This document shows positions 16,873-25,416 of a stretch of DNA of 64,000 nt, in pieces. This DNA is from Bog-473 sp963838835 (GTDB taxonomy: Bacteria > Actinomycetota > Acidimicrobiia > Acidimicrobiales > RAAP-2): positions 1 to 64,000 of the forward strand of contig CAWITA010000015.1 in NCBI GenBank assembly GCA_963838835.1. Reading direction: 5' to 3'. Below the pieces are notes generated by a model. It had not been told where the DNA came from. It ran no database searches and saw nothing but the letters and a program-made list of their open reading frames with translations. How positions within the stretch are numbered: position 1 is the first letter of the stretch; each line of letters starts with the position of its first letter. The position numbers and the translations under genes were made by a program.

Positions 16873-18176
16873 CGGTTCGGCTGGTGGCCGACGCCGTCTT
16901 CACCGTCGATGACGACGACACCATGTTGCTCCCGGGCGCGTTGGAGATCGAGGACGGCCTGATCTCCTGGGTCGGCGACCCCTGGCAGGTGCCGCCCGCC
17001 CGCGGGACCGAGACGTACCAGCTCGGGGGCCTGCTCATGCCCGGGCTCGTCAACTGCCACGGCCATTCCCCGATGACGCTCGTGCGCAGCGCGGGCGACG
17101 GGCTACCACTGGACCGCTGGCTGCGCGAGTCCGTCTGGCCACGCGAGGCGCGGCTGACCGACGAGGACGTCTACTGGGGCATGGTGCTCGGCGCGGCGGA
17201 GCTGCTCCGCAACGGCACGACCACGACCTGTGAGCAATACCGCCACCCCGGGCCCGTCGTCGAGGCACTCGTGGACTCGGGCATTCGGGCCATGTACACC
17301 CCGGCCGTCTTCGACCTCGAGGGTCCGGGCGAGGAGGACCGCTGGGAGGCCATGCTCGAGCAGGCGTGCCGGCTCTTCGACTCCATGGAGGGCCGGGAGG
17401 GCCGCCTGCACCTCGGCTTCGGTCCGCACGCGGCGTACACCGTGCCGCCGGAGGGGCTCCGGGCCGTCGCCGTCGAGGCGCAGCGGCGCGACGCGCTGGT
17501 GCAGATCCATCTCAACGAGACGGTGGCCGAGGGCGAGCTGGTGAGCGAACGCTACGGGATGAGCGCAGCGGCGCTGCTGGCCGATGCGGGTGTGCTCGAC
17601 GGGCGGGTGCTCGCCGCGCACGCGGTGTGGCTGGACGAGGCCGAGCTCGAGCTGATCGTCGCACACGACGTGGCGGTGGCCCACTGCCCAGGCTCCAACG
17701 GAAAGCTCGGCGTCGGGGTGGCGAGGCTGCGGGCGCTGCTGGATCGGGGCGTGCGGGTGGGGCTCGGGACCGACGGTCCCGCCTCCAACGACGATCTCCA
17801 CCTCTGGGACGAGATGCGGCTCGCCGCGCTGCTGGCCCGAGTCGCCGCGACGGACCCGGGGGTCATCACCTCCGCTGCCGCCCTCCGCCTCGCTACCCGC
17901 GGCGGCGGCGAGGCGCTCGGGCTCCCGGTGGGCGCGCTCGAAGTGGGGCGCCCGGCCGACGTCATACGCGTGCGCACCGACGACGCCCGCTTCACGCCCT
18001 CGGCCACCGACGCCGAGCTCCTGGGTCACCTCGTCTGGGCGGGAGCGGGCTACCTGGTGACCGACGTGTGGGTGGGCGGCCGACCGGTCGTTGCGGCCGG
18101 CCGGTGCACGGCGATCGACGAGGAACGGGCCCGGGCCGAGGTGGGCCAGCGCGCCCGCCGACTCGTCCGCTCTTAA
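16869..18176 (+). CDS. amidohydrolase, ATZ/TRZ-MTA/SAH deaminase type
   Basis: Metal-dependent hydrolase of the chlorohydrolase/deaminase group, 435 aa. The metal ligands HxH are H64 and H66 in NCHGHSP, followed by FGPHAAYT, IHLNET, HCPGSN and LGTDGPASND with the metal-binding aspartate. The nearest functional class is 5-methylthioadenosine/S-adenosylhomocysteine or other aromatic-amine deaminases. It starts with an ATGA overlap on the DtxR gene. The purine nucleoside phosphorylase close by would fit a purine salvage role, but this is inference. Its TAA stop forms part of the -10-like box of obgE. Confidence 0.88.
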   Translation: MTVRLVADAVFTVDDDDTMLLPGALEIEDGLISWVGDPWQVPPARGTETYQLGGLLMPGLVNCHGHSPMTLVRSAGDGLPLDRWLRESVWPREARLTDEDVYWGMVLGAAELLRNGTTTTCEQYRHPGPVVEALVDSGIRAMYTPAVFDLEGPGEEDRWEAMLEQACRLFDSMEGREGRLHLGFGPHAAYTVPPEGLRAVAVEAQRRDALVQIHLNETVAEGELVSERYGMSAAALLADAGVLDGRVLAAHAVWLDEAELELIVAHDVAVAHCPGSNGKLGVGVARLRALLDRGVRVGLGTDGPASNDDLHLWDEMRLAALLARVAATDPGVITSAAALRLATRGGGEALGLPVGALEVGRPADVIRVRTDDARFTPSATDAELLGHLVWAGAGYLVTDVWVGGRPVVAAGRCTAIDEERARAEVGQRARRLVRS

Positions 18177-18179
18177 GCT
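18174..18179 (+). promoter_or_regulatory. -10-like box TAAGCT before obgE
   Basis: TAAGCT begins with the TAA stop of the amidohydrolase gene and ends 9 bp before the obgE ATG. There is no ribosome-binding site. Confidence 0.45.
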
Positions 18180-18188
18180 TTCCCGCCT

Positions 18189-19451
18189 ATGTCCGGCTTC
18201 GTCGACCAGGCCCAATTGCACGCGCGGGCCGGCGACGGAGGAGCCGGAGCCGTGTCGTGGCGCCGCGAGGCGCACGTGGACCGGGGTGGCCCGGACGGCG
18301 GTGACGGCGGCCACGGCGGCGACGTGTGGTTGGTCGCCTCGGCAAACGAGTCGTCCCTCCTCGGCTTCCGGGACCATCCGTTCCGCCGCGCCACCGACGG
18401 CGCGCACGGCTCGGGGTCCAAGCGGCACGGCGCACGGGGCAAAGACCTGGAGGTGCCGGTGCCCGTGGGCACGGTAGTGCGCGACCGCTCCGGCGACGTC
18501 GTGTGCGATCTGGCGACCCAGGGATCCCGGTTCCTCGTGGCCGAAGGGGGCCAGGGCGGGCGGGGCAACGCGCGGTTCCTCTCGAACCGCCGGCGCGCCC
18601 CCGCCTTCGCCGAACAGGGCGAGCGGGGTGAGGAGCTCTGGTTGGACATGGAGCTCAAGTTGATGGCCGACGTGGCCCTCGTCGGCTTCCCCAACGCCGG
18701 GAAGTCGACGTTGATCTCCACCGTGTCGGCCGCCAAGCCCAAGATCGCGGACTACCCCTTCACCACGCTGGCGCCCCACCTCGGGGTGGTCCGGGTGGGA
18801 ACGGTGCGCGACGGCACCGAGTTCGTCGTGGCGGACATCCCGGGCCTCGTCGAGGGGGCGGCCCAGGGCAAGGGCCTCGGGCACCAGTTCCTGCGCCACA
18901 TCGAGCGCGCCCGGGTTTTGGTCGTGCTGCTCGACCTCGCTGCACCCGACGCGGGCGGTATGGCGCCGGCGGAGCAGCGTCGCGTCCTGCTCGCCGAGCT
19001 GGCGTCCTACCGGAGCGAGCTCCTCGAGCGCCCGCGGCTCGTGGCGGGCAACAAAGCCGACCTCGCGTCCGACGACGAGGGGCTGTGCGACCTCGTGCTC
19101 TCGGCCGCGACGGGTGCCGGCGTCGCGGCGCTGGTGGAGCGTCTGGCCACCCTCGTCCAAGAGGCGCGGACGGAGTCGGCCGCGGCGACATCGAAAGAGG
19201 TGATCGTGCACCGGCCCGCGCCCGAGGGCGTGGACGTGCGCCGGGTTGGGTCTGGCGCGTGGGTCGTGCTCGGCCGCGCCGCCGAGCGAGCGGTGGCGCT
19301 CTCGGACCTGAACGACGGCGGCGCGCAGGCGGAGGCGGTGCGGCGTCTGCGCCGCCTCGGCGTCGACCGTGCGCTGGCCCGGGCCGGGGCGCGGGAGGGC
19401 GACGAGGTGACGGTGGGCACCATGACCTTCACCTGGGGCGAGGAGTCGTGA
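18189..19451 (+). CDS. obgE: GTPase ObgE/CgtA
   Basis: Ribosome-associated GTPase needed for 50S assembly and linked to stress control. It is 420 aa with three domains. The glycine-rich Obg fold runs to about residue 160 (RAGDGGAGAVSW, GGDGGHGGDVWL). The G domain has GFPNAGKST from residue 166, DIPGLVEGA, and an NKAD motif. The C-terminal OCT domain (about 335-420) ends GTMTFTWGEES. The stop overlaps proB (GTGA). In relatives it follows rpmA directly; here 6.4 kb separates them. Confidence 0.97.
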   Translation: MSGFVDQAQLHARAGDGGAGAVSWRREAHVDRGGPDGGDGGHGGDVWLVASANESSLLGFRDHPFRRATDGAHGSGSKRHGARGKDLEVPVPVGTVVRDRSGDVVCDLATQGSRFLVAEGGQGGRGNARFLSNRRRAPAFAEQGERGEELWLDMELKLMADVALVGFPNAGKSTLISTVSAAKPKIADYPFTTLAPHLGVVRVGTVRDGTEFVVADIPGLVEGAAQGKGLGHQFLRHIERARVLVVLLDLAAPDAGGMAPAEQRRVLLAELASYRSELLERPRLVAGNKADLASDDEGLCDLVLSAATGAGVAALVERLATLVQEARTESAAATSKEVIVHRPAPEGVDVRRVGSGAWVVLGRAAERAVALSDLNDGGAQAEAVRRLRRLGVDRALARAGAREGDEVTVGTMTFTWGEES

Positions 19452-20494
19452 TCGCCGTGGTCAAGCTGGGGTCGTCCTCGGTGACCGAGGACACCGTGGA
19501 GCGGCTCTGCGGCGACATCGTGTCGGTGCGCCAGGCCGGCCACACCGTCGTCGTCGTCACCTCGGGCGCCATTGCCGCCGGCTGGGCGGCGCTCGATCGG
19601 GGCGAGCAACGCCCGTCGGACCCCGCCGTCCTCCAAGCCGTGTCGGCGGTGGGCCAGCACCGCCTGATGCGCCTGTGGCAGGAGGGCCTCGATCCACACG
19701 GCGTGCTCGCCGGCCAGGTCTTGTTGGCACCGCTCGACTTCGTGCACCGGACGCAGTACCTGCACGCGCGCGGGACGCTGCGCCACCTGGTCGACCTCGG
19801 CGTCGTCCCGGTCGTCAACGAGAACGACGCCGTTGCGGACGAAGAGATCCGCTTCGGCGACAACGACCGACTGGCCGCGCTCGTCGCCCACCTCGTCGGC
19901 GCGGAGCTGCTGGTCCTGCTCACCGACGCGCCCGGACTGCTGACGGGCGACCCCCGACGCGACACCGAGGCGTCGCTGATCGAAGAGGTGGTCGAGATCG
20001 ACCATCAGCTCGAACGCCGGGCCGGCGGTCCGGGCAGCGCGGTGGGCAGCGGAGGCATGGCCTCGAAGTTGGCGGCGGCCAAGATCGCCACCTGGTCGGG
20101 CGTGCAGACCGTGATCGCCGATGCGGGGCGACCGGGTGTGTTGGCGGCGGCGCTGGCCGGCGAGCCCGGGGTGGGGACGGCCTTCCGGGCCCGGGAACGT
20201 CGACTGTCGGCCCGCAAGCTCTGGATCGCCTTCGCCCTGGGTTCGGCGGGGAGCCTCACCGTCGACGAGGGGGCGCGGGTGGCGCTGATCGAGCGGGGCC
20301 GCTCGCTGTTGGCGGCGGGGGTGACTGCGGTTGCCGGTGGCTTCCGGCCCGACGAAGCGGTGGAGATCTCCGGCCCCGACGGCCAGGTCTTCGCCAAGGG
20401 CCTGGTCCGGCTGCACGCGGATCGGGCCACCGAGTGGATGGGGCGGCGCAGCCAGGTCGTCGTTCACCGTGACGACCTGGTGCTTGTAACCTGA
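19448..20494 (+). CDS. proB: glutamate 5-kinase
   Basis: First step of proline synthesis, forming gamma-glutamyl phosphate from glutamate and ATP. It is 348 aa with an amino-acid-kinase domain (VVKLGSSSVT, VVTSGAIAAG, VVNENDAVAD, GSGGMASKLAAA) and a C-terminal PUA domain from about residue 255. The start GTG at 19448 forms a GTGA overlap with obgE, so translation is coupled. proA follows with a 4-bp gap and a possible promoter of its own inside the proB end. Confidence 0.96.
   Translation: MIAVVKLGSSSVTEDTVERLCGDIVSVRQAGHTVVVVTSGAIAAGWAALDRGEQRPSDPAVLQAVSAVGQHRLMRLWQEGLDPHGVLAGQVLLAPLDFVHRTQYLHARGTLRHLVDLGVVPVVNENDAVADEEIRFGDNDRLAALVAHLVGAELLVLLTDAPGLLTGDPRRDTEASLIEEVVEIDHQLERRAGGPGSAVGSGGMASKLAAAKIATWSGVQTVIADAGRPGVLAAALAGEPGVGTAFRARERRLSARKLWIAFALGSAGSLTVDEGARVALIERGRSLLAAGVTAVAGGFRPDEAVEISGPDGQVFAKGLVRLHADRATEWMGRRSQVVVHRDDLVLVT
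20487..20492 (+). promoter_or_regulatory. -10-like box TAACCT before proA
   Basis: TAACCT ends 6 bp before the proA GTG at 20499 and lies in the last codons of proB. It could give a separate leaderless proA transcript inside the operon. Confidence 0.35.
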
Positions 20495-20498
20495 CCAG

Positions 20499-21752
20499 GT
20501 GACCTCACCTGCATTGGAGCTGCTCGCGGGGCGCGTCCGGTCAGCGGCCCGAGTCGTGGCGAGAGCGCCAAGCTCGGTGCGCGACGACGCGCTGCGGTTA
20601 TCGGCGGACCTGGTGGAAGAGGAGTGGACGTCGCTGGTCGAGGCCAACCGGGCCGACCTGGAACGGGCCGAGGCGGCCGGCATGGTGGAGGCGGCCCGCG
20701 ACCGGCTGCGCCTGACCGAAGACCGGGTGGCGGGCATGGCGCGCGGCCTGCGCAAGGTGGCCGCCCTGCCAGACCCCGTCGGGGAGGTCACCGAGGGCTG
20801 GGTGCGTCCGAACGGCCTGCGGGTGACCCGCGTCCGGGTCCCGCTCGGCGTGGTGGGAGTGATCTACGAGAACCGCCCGAACGTGACGAGCGATGCCGCC
20901 GGTCTCTGCCTCAAGGCGGGCAACGCGGCCCTCTTGCGCGGGTCGTCCTCCGCCCTCGACTCCAACCGGGCCATCGCGGCCCTGCTGCGCCGCGCCGCGG
21001 TCAAGTCGGGGCTGCCCGAGGACGCCGTGGCCCTCGTGGAGGACACCTCGCACGAGACCGCGATCGCCTTCATGCAGCTGCGGGGCCACGTCGACTGCCT
21101 GATCCCGCGCGGCGGCCGGGCGCTCATCGCGTCGCTCATCGAGCACGCCACTGTGCCCTACGTGCTCGACGGCGACGGGAACTGCCACATCTACATCGAC
21201 GGCGCCGCCGACCTGGCCATGGCGCACGAGCTCGCGGTGAACGCCAAGACGCACCGCTTCGGGGTGTGCAATGCCGTCGAGACGATCCTGGTGCACGCCG
21301 GCGTGGCGGGCGAGTTCCTCCCGCGGCTGGCGGCATCGCTGTCAGCGGCGGGCGTGGAGATCCGTGCCGACGAGCGCGTGCGCACAGTGGTGCCCGACGC
21401 CCTGCCGGCCGTGGAGAGCGACTTCGCCACCGAGTTTCTCGGGCCGGTGGTGGCCATCGCCATGGTCGAGGACGTGGGCGACGCCATCGAGCACATCGCG
21501 CGCTACAGCTCGGGGCATTCCGAGGCGATCGTGACTTCCGACGTGGCCACGGCCGACCGTTTCGTCGCCGAGGTCGACGGGGCAGCGGTGCTGGTGAACG
21601 CGTCGACGCGGTTCGTCGACGGCGAGGAGCTGGGGCTCGGCGCAGAGGTGGGGATCTCCACCCAGAAGCTGCACGCCCGCGGGCCGATGGGAGTGAAGGA
21701 GCTGACGACGTTGAAATGGGTCGTGCGGGGCGACGGTCAGGTGCGGCGATGA
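20499..21752 (+). CDS. proA: gamma-glutamyl phosphate reductase
   Basis: Second step of proline synthesis, reducing gamma-glutamyl phosphate with NADPH. It is 417 aa, the normal length. The aldehyde-dehydrogenase fold shows VPLGVVGVIYENRPNVT and the catalytic cysteine C257 in FGVCNAVETI, then the C-terminal RGPMGVKELTT. It starts with GTG 4 bp after proB. The ATGA at its end starts the MoxR ATPase, so transcription probably reads on into the next, unrelated gene pair. Confidence 0.97.
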   Translation: MTSPALELLAGRVRSAARVVARAPSSVRDDALRLSADLVEEEWTSLVEANRADLERAEAAGMVEAARDRLRLTEDRVAGMARGLRKVAALPDPVGEVTEGWVRPNGLRVTRVRVPLGVVGVIYENRPNVTSDAAGLCLKAGNAALLRGSSSALDSNRAIAALLRRAAVKSGLPEDAVALVEDTSHETAIAFMQLRGHVDCLIPRGGRALIASLIEHATVPYVLDGDGNCHIYIDGAADLAMAHELAVNAKTHRFGVCNAVETILVHAGVAGEFLPRLAASLSAAGVEIRADERVRTVVPDALPAVESDFATEFLGPVVAIAMVEDVGDAIEHIARYSSGHSEAIVTSDVATADRFVAEVDGAAVLVNASTRFVDGEELGLGAEVGISTQKLHARGPMGVKELTTLKWVVRGDGQVRR

Positions 21753-22690
21753 GCGACGGGGCGAGCGACCGGCGCACGGCGTTGGGGCTGCCCGAAGGTG
21801 GCCCACCGCGCTTCGAGTCCCTCGAGGCGGTGCGGGGCGGCCTGGCCCAGGTGGGCTACCTGGCCGACGAGTCCATCAGCGGGGTCGTCTACCTGGCCGA
21901 CCGCCTGTCCAAGCCGGTCCTCGTCGAGGGACCGGCCGGGACCGGCAAGACGCAGTTGGCCAAGTCGGTGGCCGACCTCAGTGGCGCCCGGCTGATCCGC
22001 CTGCAGTGCTACGAGGGGCTCGACGAGTCCAAGGCGCTCTACGAGTGGAACTACCGCAAGCAGCTGCTGCGCATCCAGGCCGGCGAGCACGGCAAGACCG
22101 AGGAGGAAGGTCCGAGCTGGGCGGAGCTGGAGGAGGACATCTTTTCCGAGGACTTCCTCCTGACCCGGCCGCTGCTCGAGGCCATCCGTGCCACCGACCC
22201 GGTGGTGCTCCTCGTCGACGAGGTCGACAGGGTCGAGCTCGAGACGGAGGCGCTGCTGCTCGAGATCCTCTCGGAGTACCAGGTGTCCATCCCTGAGCTC
22301 GGCACGGTGCGGGCCACGCAGCTGCCGATGGTGTTCCTCACCTCGAACAACACCCGGGAGCTCTCCGAGGCGCTCAAGCGCCGCTGTCTCTACCTGCACA
22401 TCGACTACCCGGACCTCGACCGCGAGCGCGAGATCGTGCGAGCCAAAGTACCCGGCATCGACGAGGAGCTGGCCGACCAGGTGGCACGCATCGTGCGTTC
22501 GCTGCGCACGCTCGAGCTGCGCAAGCCACCGTCGGTCTCCGAGACGCTGGACTGGGCCCGCACGCTGGTGCTCCTCGGCGTGCAGACGATTGATGCCGCC
22601 GGGGCGAAGGACACGCTGCACATCCTGTTGAAGTACCAGGCCGACATCGAGCGGGCCACCAAGGAACTGCTGTCGGCCTCGTCCGGCTGA
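21749..22690 (+). CDS. MoxR-family AAA+ ATPase
   Basis: AAA+ ATPase of the MoxR/RavA group, which acts as a chaperone for maturation of metalloenzymes or complexes together with VWA proteins. It is 313 aa, with Walker A GPAGTGKT at residues 61-68, Walker B VVLLVDEVDR, sensor-1 TSNNTRELSEALKRRC, and a C-terminal lid domain. It overlaps proA (ATGA) and is followed by a VWA-domain protein 20 bp later, the standard pairing. The closest group is the CoxD-like branch. No dehydrogenase genes for it to mature are in the window, so the client is unknown. Confidence 0.9.
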   Translation: MSDGASDRRTALGLPEGGPPRFESLEAVRGGLAQVGYLADESISGVVYLADRLSKPVLVEGPAGTGKTQLAKSVADLSGARLIRLQCYEGLDESKALYEWNYRKQLLRIQAGEHGKTEEEGPSWAELEEDIFSEDFLLTRPLLEAIRATDPVVLLVDEVDRVELETEALLLEILSEYQVSIPELGTVRATQLPMVFLTSNNTRELSEALKRRCLYLHIDYPDLDREREIVRAKVPGIDEELADQVARIVRSLRTLELRKPPSVSETLDWARTLVLLGVQTIDAAGAKDTLHILLKYQADIERATKELLSASSG

Positions 22691-22710
22691 GACAGAGGCT
22701 CAAGGATCCC

Positions 22711-24162
22711 GTGCTCGACCTCCTCTCCGGTTTCGTCACCGAGTTGCGCCGCACCGGGCTGCCCGTCTCCCTCACCGAACACCTCGATGCGGCCGAGGCG
22801 GTCAAGCACATTCCCCTGGAGGACCGCGAGGCCCTGAAGTATGCCCTGGCGGCGACGCTGGTGAAGTCCTCCGCGCACTGGCGGGCCTTCGAAACGGCCT
22901 TCGAGGTGTTCTTCGCCGTGCGCACCGGCGGCGAGACGGGAGGCGAAGGCGAAGAGCTGGCGGGCGAGGTCGGCGAGCAAGGGGACCAGGCCGGCGCGGC
23001 CGGGGCGCAGGGCCGGGGCCGTTCGTGGAAAGGCGGTGGCGCGGGGGAGGGGATGACCCCGGAGGAGTTGGCGGAGCTGCTCTTCAAGTCGTTGCTGTCG
23101 GCCGACGCCGCGCTCATGAACGCGGTGGCGCGCAACGCCGTCGACCGCTACGCCGGCATGGAACCCGGGCGCCCGGTCGGGGGGACGTACTACCTGTACC
23201 GGACGCTGCGGAACCTCGACCTCGACGCCGTGCTGGAGCGACTCATGCAGGGGGCGCAGGCCGGGGCGGCCGGCGGTTCTCTGACCGAGCTGGAGGAGCG
23301 CCTGGCCGGCGACGAGTTCAAGGCGCGTATCGAGAAGTTCCGCCGCGCCGTCGAGACCGAGATCCGCCGGCGCCTGGTGGAGGACCGCGGTGCGGAGGCG
23401 CTCGCCCGCTCGGTGCGCAAGCCGCTCCCCGAGGACATCGACGTCATGCACGCCACCCGCGAGGAGCTGGCCATGCTGCACCGGGTGCTCCACCCGCTGT
23501 CCCGCAAGTTGGCGGTGCGCCTCGCGCGCAAGCGCCGTCACGGGCGCAAGGGCCCCCTGGACTTCCGGGCCACCATGCGGCACTCCTTGTCCACCGGAGG
23601 CGTGCCGATTGAGCCGCGCTTCCGTCATCCCCGTCCGGCCAAGCCGGAGATCTTCGTGATCGCGGACATCTCGGGATCGGTGGCCAGCTTCGCCCGCTTC
23701 ACCCTGCACCTCGTCTACGCCATCTCCTCGCAATTCTCCAAGGTGCGCAGCTTCGTGTTCGTGGACGGGGTCGACGAGGTCACGCGGTTCTTCGAAGGCG
23801 TGGTGGACCCGGCCGAGGCGGTGGCCCGCATCAACCTCGAGGCTGACGTCATCTGGGTGGACGGCCACTCCGACTACGGGCACGCGCTGACGGAGTTCCA
23901 CCGGCGCTGGGGCGACCAGGTGACGTCCCGCTCCAGCATCATCGTGCTCGGCGACGCGCGCAACAACTACCACGCGTCACAGTCGTGGGTGCTCGAGGAC
24001 CTTCAAGCACGAGCCCGCCACGTCTACTGGCTGAACCCCGAGCCACGCGACTACTGGGGTTCCGGCGACTCGATCGTGGGCGAGTACGCCGCCCACTGCG
24101 ACGACGTGGTGGAGTGCAGGACGCTACGCCAACTCGAGCACTTCGTCGGAAACCTGGCGTGA
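22711..24162 (+). CDS. CoxE-like VWA-domain protein
   Basis: Partner of the MoxR ATPase. The 483-aa protein has a helical N-terminal half, a low-complexity Gly/Glu/Gln linker (about residues 71-115), and a C-terminal von Willebrand A domain. The metal-ion-dependent adhesion site is DISGS with D319. The GTG at 22711 is used; it lies 20 bp after the MoxR gene. CoxE proteins act with CoxD in aerobic CO dehydrogenase assembly, but many genomes carry this pair without that enzyme. It overlaps the next gene by GTGA. Confidence 0.85.
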   Translation: MLDLLSGFVTELRRTGLPVSLTEHLDAAEAVKHIPLEDREALKYALAATLVKSSAHWRAFETAFEVFFAVRTGGETGGEGEELAGEVGEQGDQAGAAGAQGRGRSWKGGGAGEGMTPEELAELLFKSLLSADAALMNAVARNAVDRYAGMEPGRPVGGTYYLYRTLRNLDLDAVLERLMQGAQAGAAGGSLTELEERLAGDEFKARIEKFRRAVETEIRRRLVEDRGAEALARSVRKPLPEDIDVMHATREELAMLHRVLHPLSRKLAVRLARKRRHGRKGPLDFRATMRHSLSTGGVPIEPRFRHPRPAKPEIFVIADISGSVASFARFTLHLVYAISSQFSKVRSFVFVDGVDEVTRFFEGVVDPAEAVARINLEADVIWVDGHSDYGHALTEFHRRWGDQVTSRSSIIVLGDARNNYHASQSWVLEDLQARARHVYWLNPEPRDYWGSGDSIVGEYAAHCDDVVECRTLRQLEHFVGNLA

Positions 24163-24890
24163 ACGCAGACGGCGGCGGGCAGGACCACGACGGCCGGGCT
24201 CACGCAGGAGTACTGCGTATCTTTGCGCCCGAGGAGGGAGCGTCGCGCATCGTGCTGATCCGTCACGGGGAGGCGGAGTGCAACCTCAACGGGGTGGTGG
24301 GCGGTCTGAACGGCTGCCGGGGGCTGACCGACCTGGGGCGGCGCCAAGTGTCGTTCTTGGCCGACCGGCTTTACGAGAGCGGCGAACTGCGCGATGCGAC
24401 GGCCCTCTATTCGTCGGTCCTGCCGCGTGCGGTCGAGACGGCGGAGCGTCTGCGCGCGGTGGTGGGACGCGGGCCCAAGGCGCTCGGCCCGGTGAGGCAA
24501 CGGTGCGACCTCTGCGAGCTGCACTCCGGTCAGGCGGACGGTCTGACTTGGGAGGAGGTGGTCGAGCGATTCGGGGTACCGGACTGGGACCGCGATCCGA
24601 GCCTGCCTCTTGCGCCGGGCGGCGAGAGTTGGTCTTCCTTCGTGGTGCGGGCGTCCGACGCCGTGCGCGGGCTGGTGCGCCGGCATCCGGGGGAGCTGGT
24701 GGTTGCGGCGGTGCACGCCGGGGTGATTGAGGCGACCATGATCAGCTTCCTCGGTGTCGCCGCGGAGATCTACCGGCGGGGTTGGGTGCGCATCGTCCAC
24801 GCTTCCATGACGGAGTGGGAGTGGGTGCAGCCCGAGGATCGCTGGGTGCTGCTGCGCTTCAACGATTCGTGTGGGGTGCCGCGCGCCTGA
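24159..24890 (+). CDS. histidine phosphatase (phosphoglycerate mutase-like) protein
   Basis: Phosphohistidine-type phosphatase of 243 aa. The catalytic histidine is H36 in IVLIRHGEAECN; the second catalytic histidine is in VVAAVHAGVIE. The first 28 residues (Gly/Asp/His-rich) are unusual for the family and may be disordered. It starts with GTG in a GTGA overlap with the VWA gene, which places it in the MoxR-VWA operon. A strong hairpin follows. Substrate unknown; a probable phosphatase rather than a mutase. Confidence 0.87.
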   Translation: MNADGGGQDHDGRAHAGVLRIFAPEEGASRIVLIRHGEAECNLNGVVGGLNGCRGLTDLGRRQVSFLADRLYESGELRDATALYSSVLPRAVETAERLRAVVGRGPKALGPVRQRCDLCELHSGQADGLTWEEVVERFGVPDWDRDPSLPLAPGGESWSSFVVRASDAVRGLVRRHPGELVVAAVHAGVIEATMISFLGVAAEIYRRGWVRIVHASMTEWEWVQPEDRWVLLRFNDSCGVPRA

Positions 24891-24897
24891 AGGGCGG

Positions 24898-24949
24898 GCC
24901 GGTGGGCGAGCCGGGTCAGGGGTCGTGAAGACCCTCGTCGCCCGCCGGC
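24898..24949. terminator. bidirectional hairpin between convergent genes
   Basis: GCCGGTGGGCGA (24898-24909) pairs with TCGCCCGCCGGC (24938-24949), 12 bp with one G-U pair. An inner stem GGGTC/GACCC (24920-24924 with 24930-24934) fills the loop. It ends the MoxR operon on one side and the YjbR gene on the other. Confidence 0.8.
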
Positions 24950-24964
24950 GCGGCCACGCCGCTC

Positions 24965-25354
24965 CTAGTCGTGGGCGAGCCAGGCACCGGACAGTCGTTC
25001 GGGCGCACAGGCCAGCCAGGCATCCTCGATCGCCTCCTGCAAGGGCCTCTTCGGGGCGGCCCTGAGCTGGACCAGGATCGCCGCGAAGCCCTCGAAGTGC
25101 GGGATGGTGAAGAAGCCCTTGGTACCGACCGCCAGCACCGCCTCCTTGTCGGCGAGATCGGCCGTGCGCAGCGCGAGGATGGGGCCCGGCGGGGGCCGGG
25201 CGTCGCCGAATCGCTTGAGGTCGGCCTTGGAGAAGGGGCGTTCCCACGCGAAGGCCCTCCCGCCGACGAACCAAGTCCGGGTGCCGTGGCGCTCGCCTTC
25301 GGTCACCTCGGGCAACGCAGCGATGTAACGCTCGACGTCGATGAAGCTCGCCAC
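24965..25354 (-). CDS. MmcQ/YjbR family protein
   Basis: Small alpha/beta protein of 129 aa in the YjbR-like fold, a family with a suggested but unproven DNA-binding role. Typical features are an N-terminal ALPEVTEGERHGTRTWFVGGRAFAW, a central FAWERPF/ILALR strand pair and a C-terminal EAIEDAWLACAPERL. It starts with GTG at 25354, and a TAGGGT box ends 6 bp upstream, which fits a leaderless mRNA. It is convergent with the histidine phosphatase. Its function is not known. Confidence 0.82.
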   Translation of the reverse strand: MASFIDVERYIAALPEVTEGERHGTRTWFVGGRAFAWERPFSKADLKRFGDARPPPGPILALRTADLADKEAVLAVGTKGFFTIPHFEGFAAILVQLRAAPKRPLQEAIEDAWLACAPERLSGAWLAHD

Positions 25355-25360
25355 GACCGC

Positions 25361-25366
25361 ACCCTA
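25361..25366 (-). promoter_or_regulatory. -10-like box TAGGGT before the YjbR gene
   Basis: On the minus strand TAGGGT ends 6 bp before the GTG at 25354. A TAGCGT on the plus strand at 25374-25379 faces the opposite way toward the serine hydrolase remnant. Confidence 0.4.
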
Positions 25367-25416
25367 CTGCTGGCTAGCGTTGCTGCCGATGGTCTCGTAC
25401 CGCCACGCGCCGTGTC

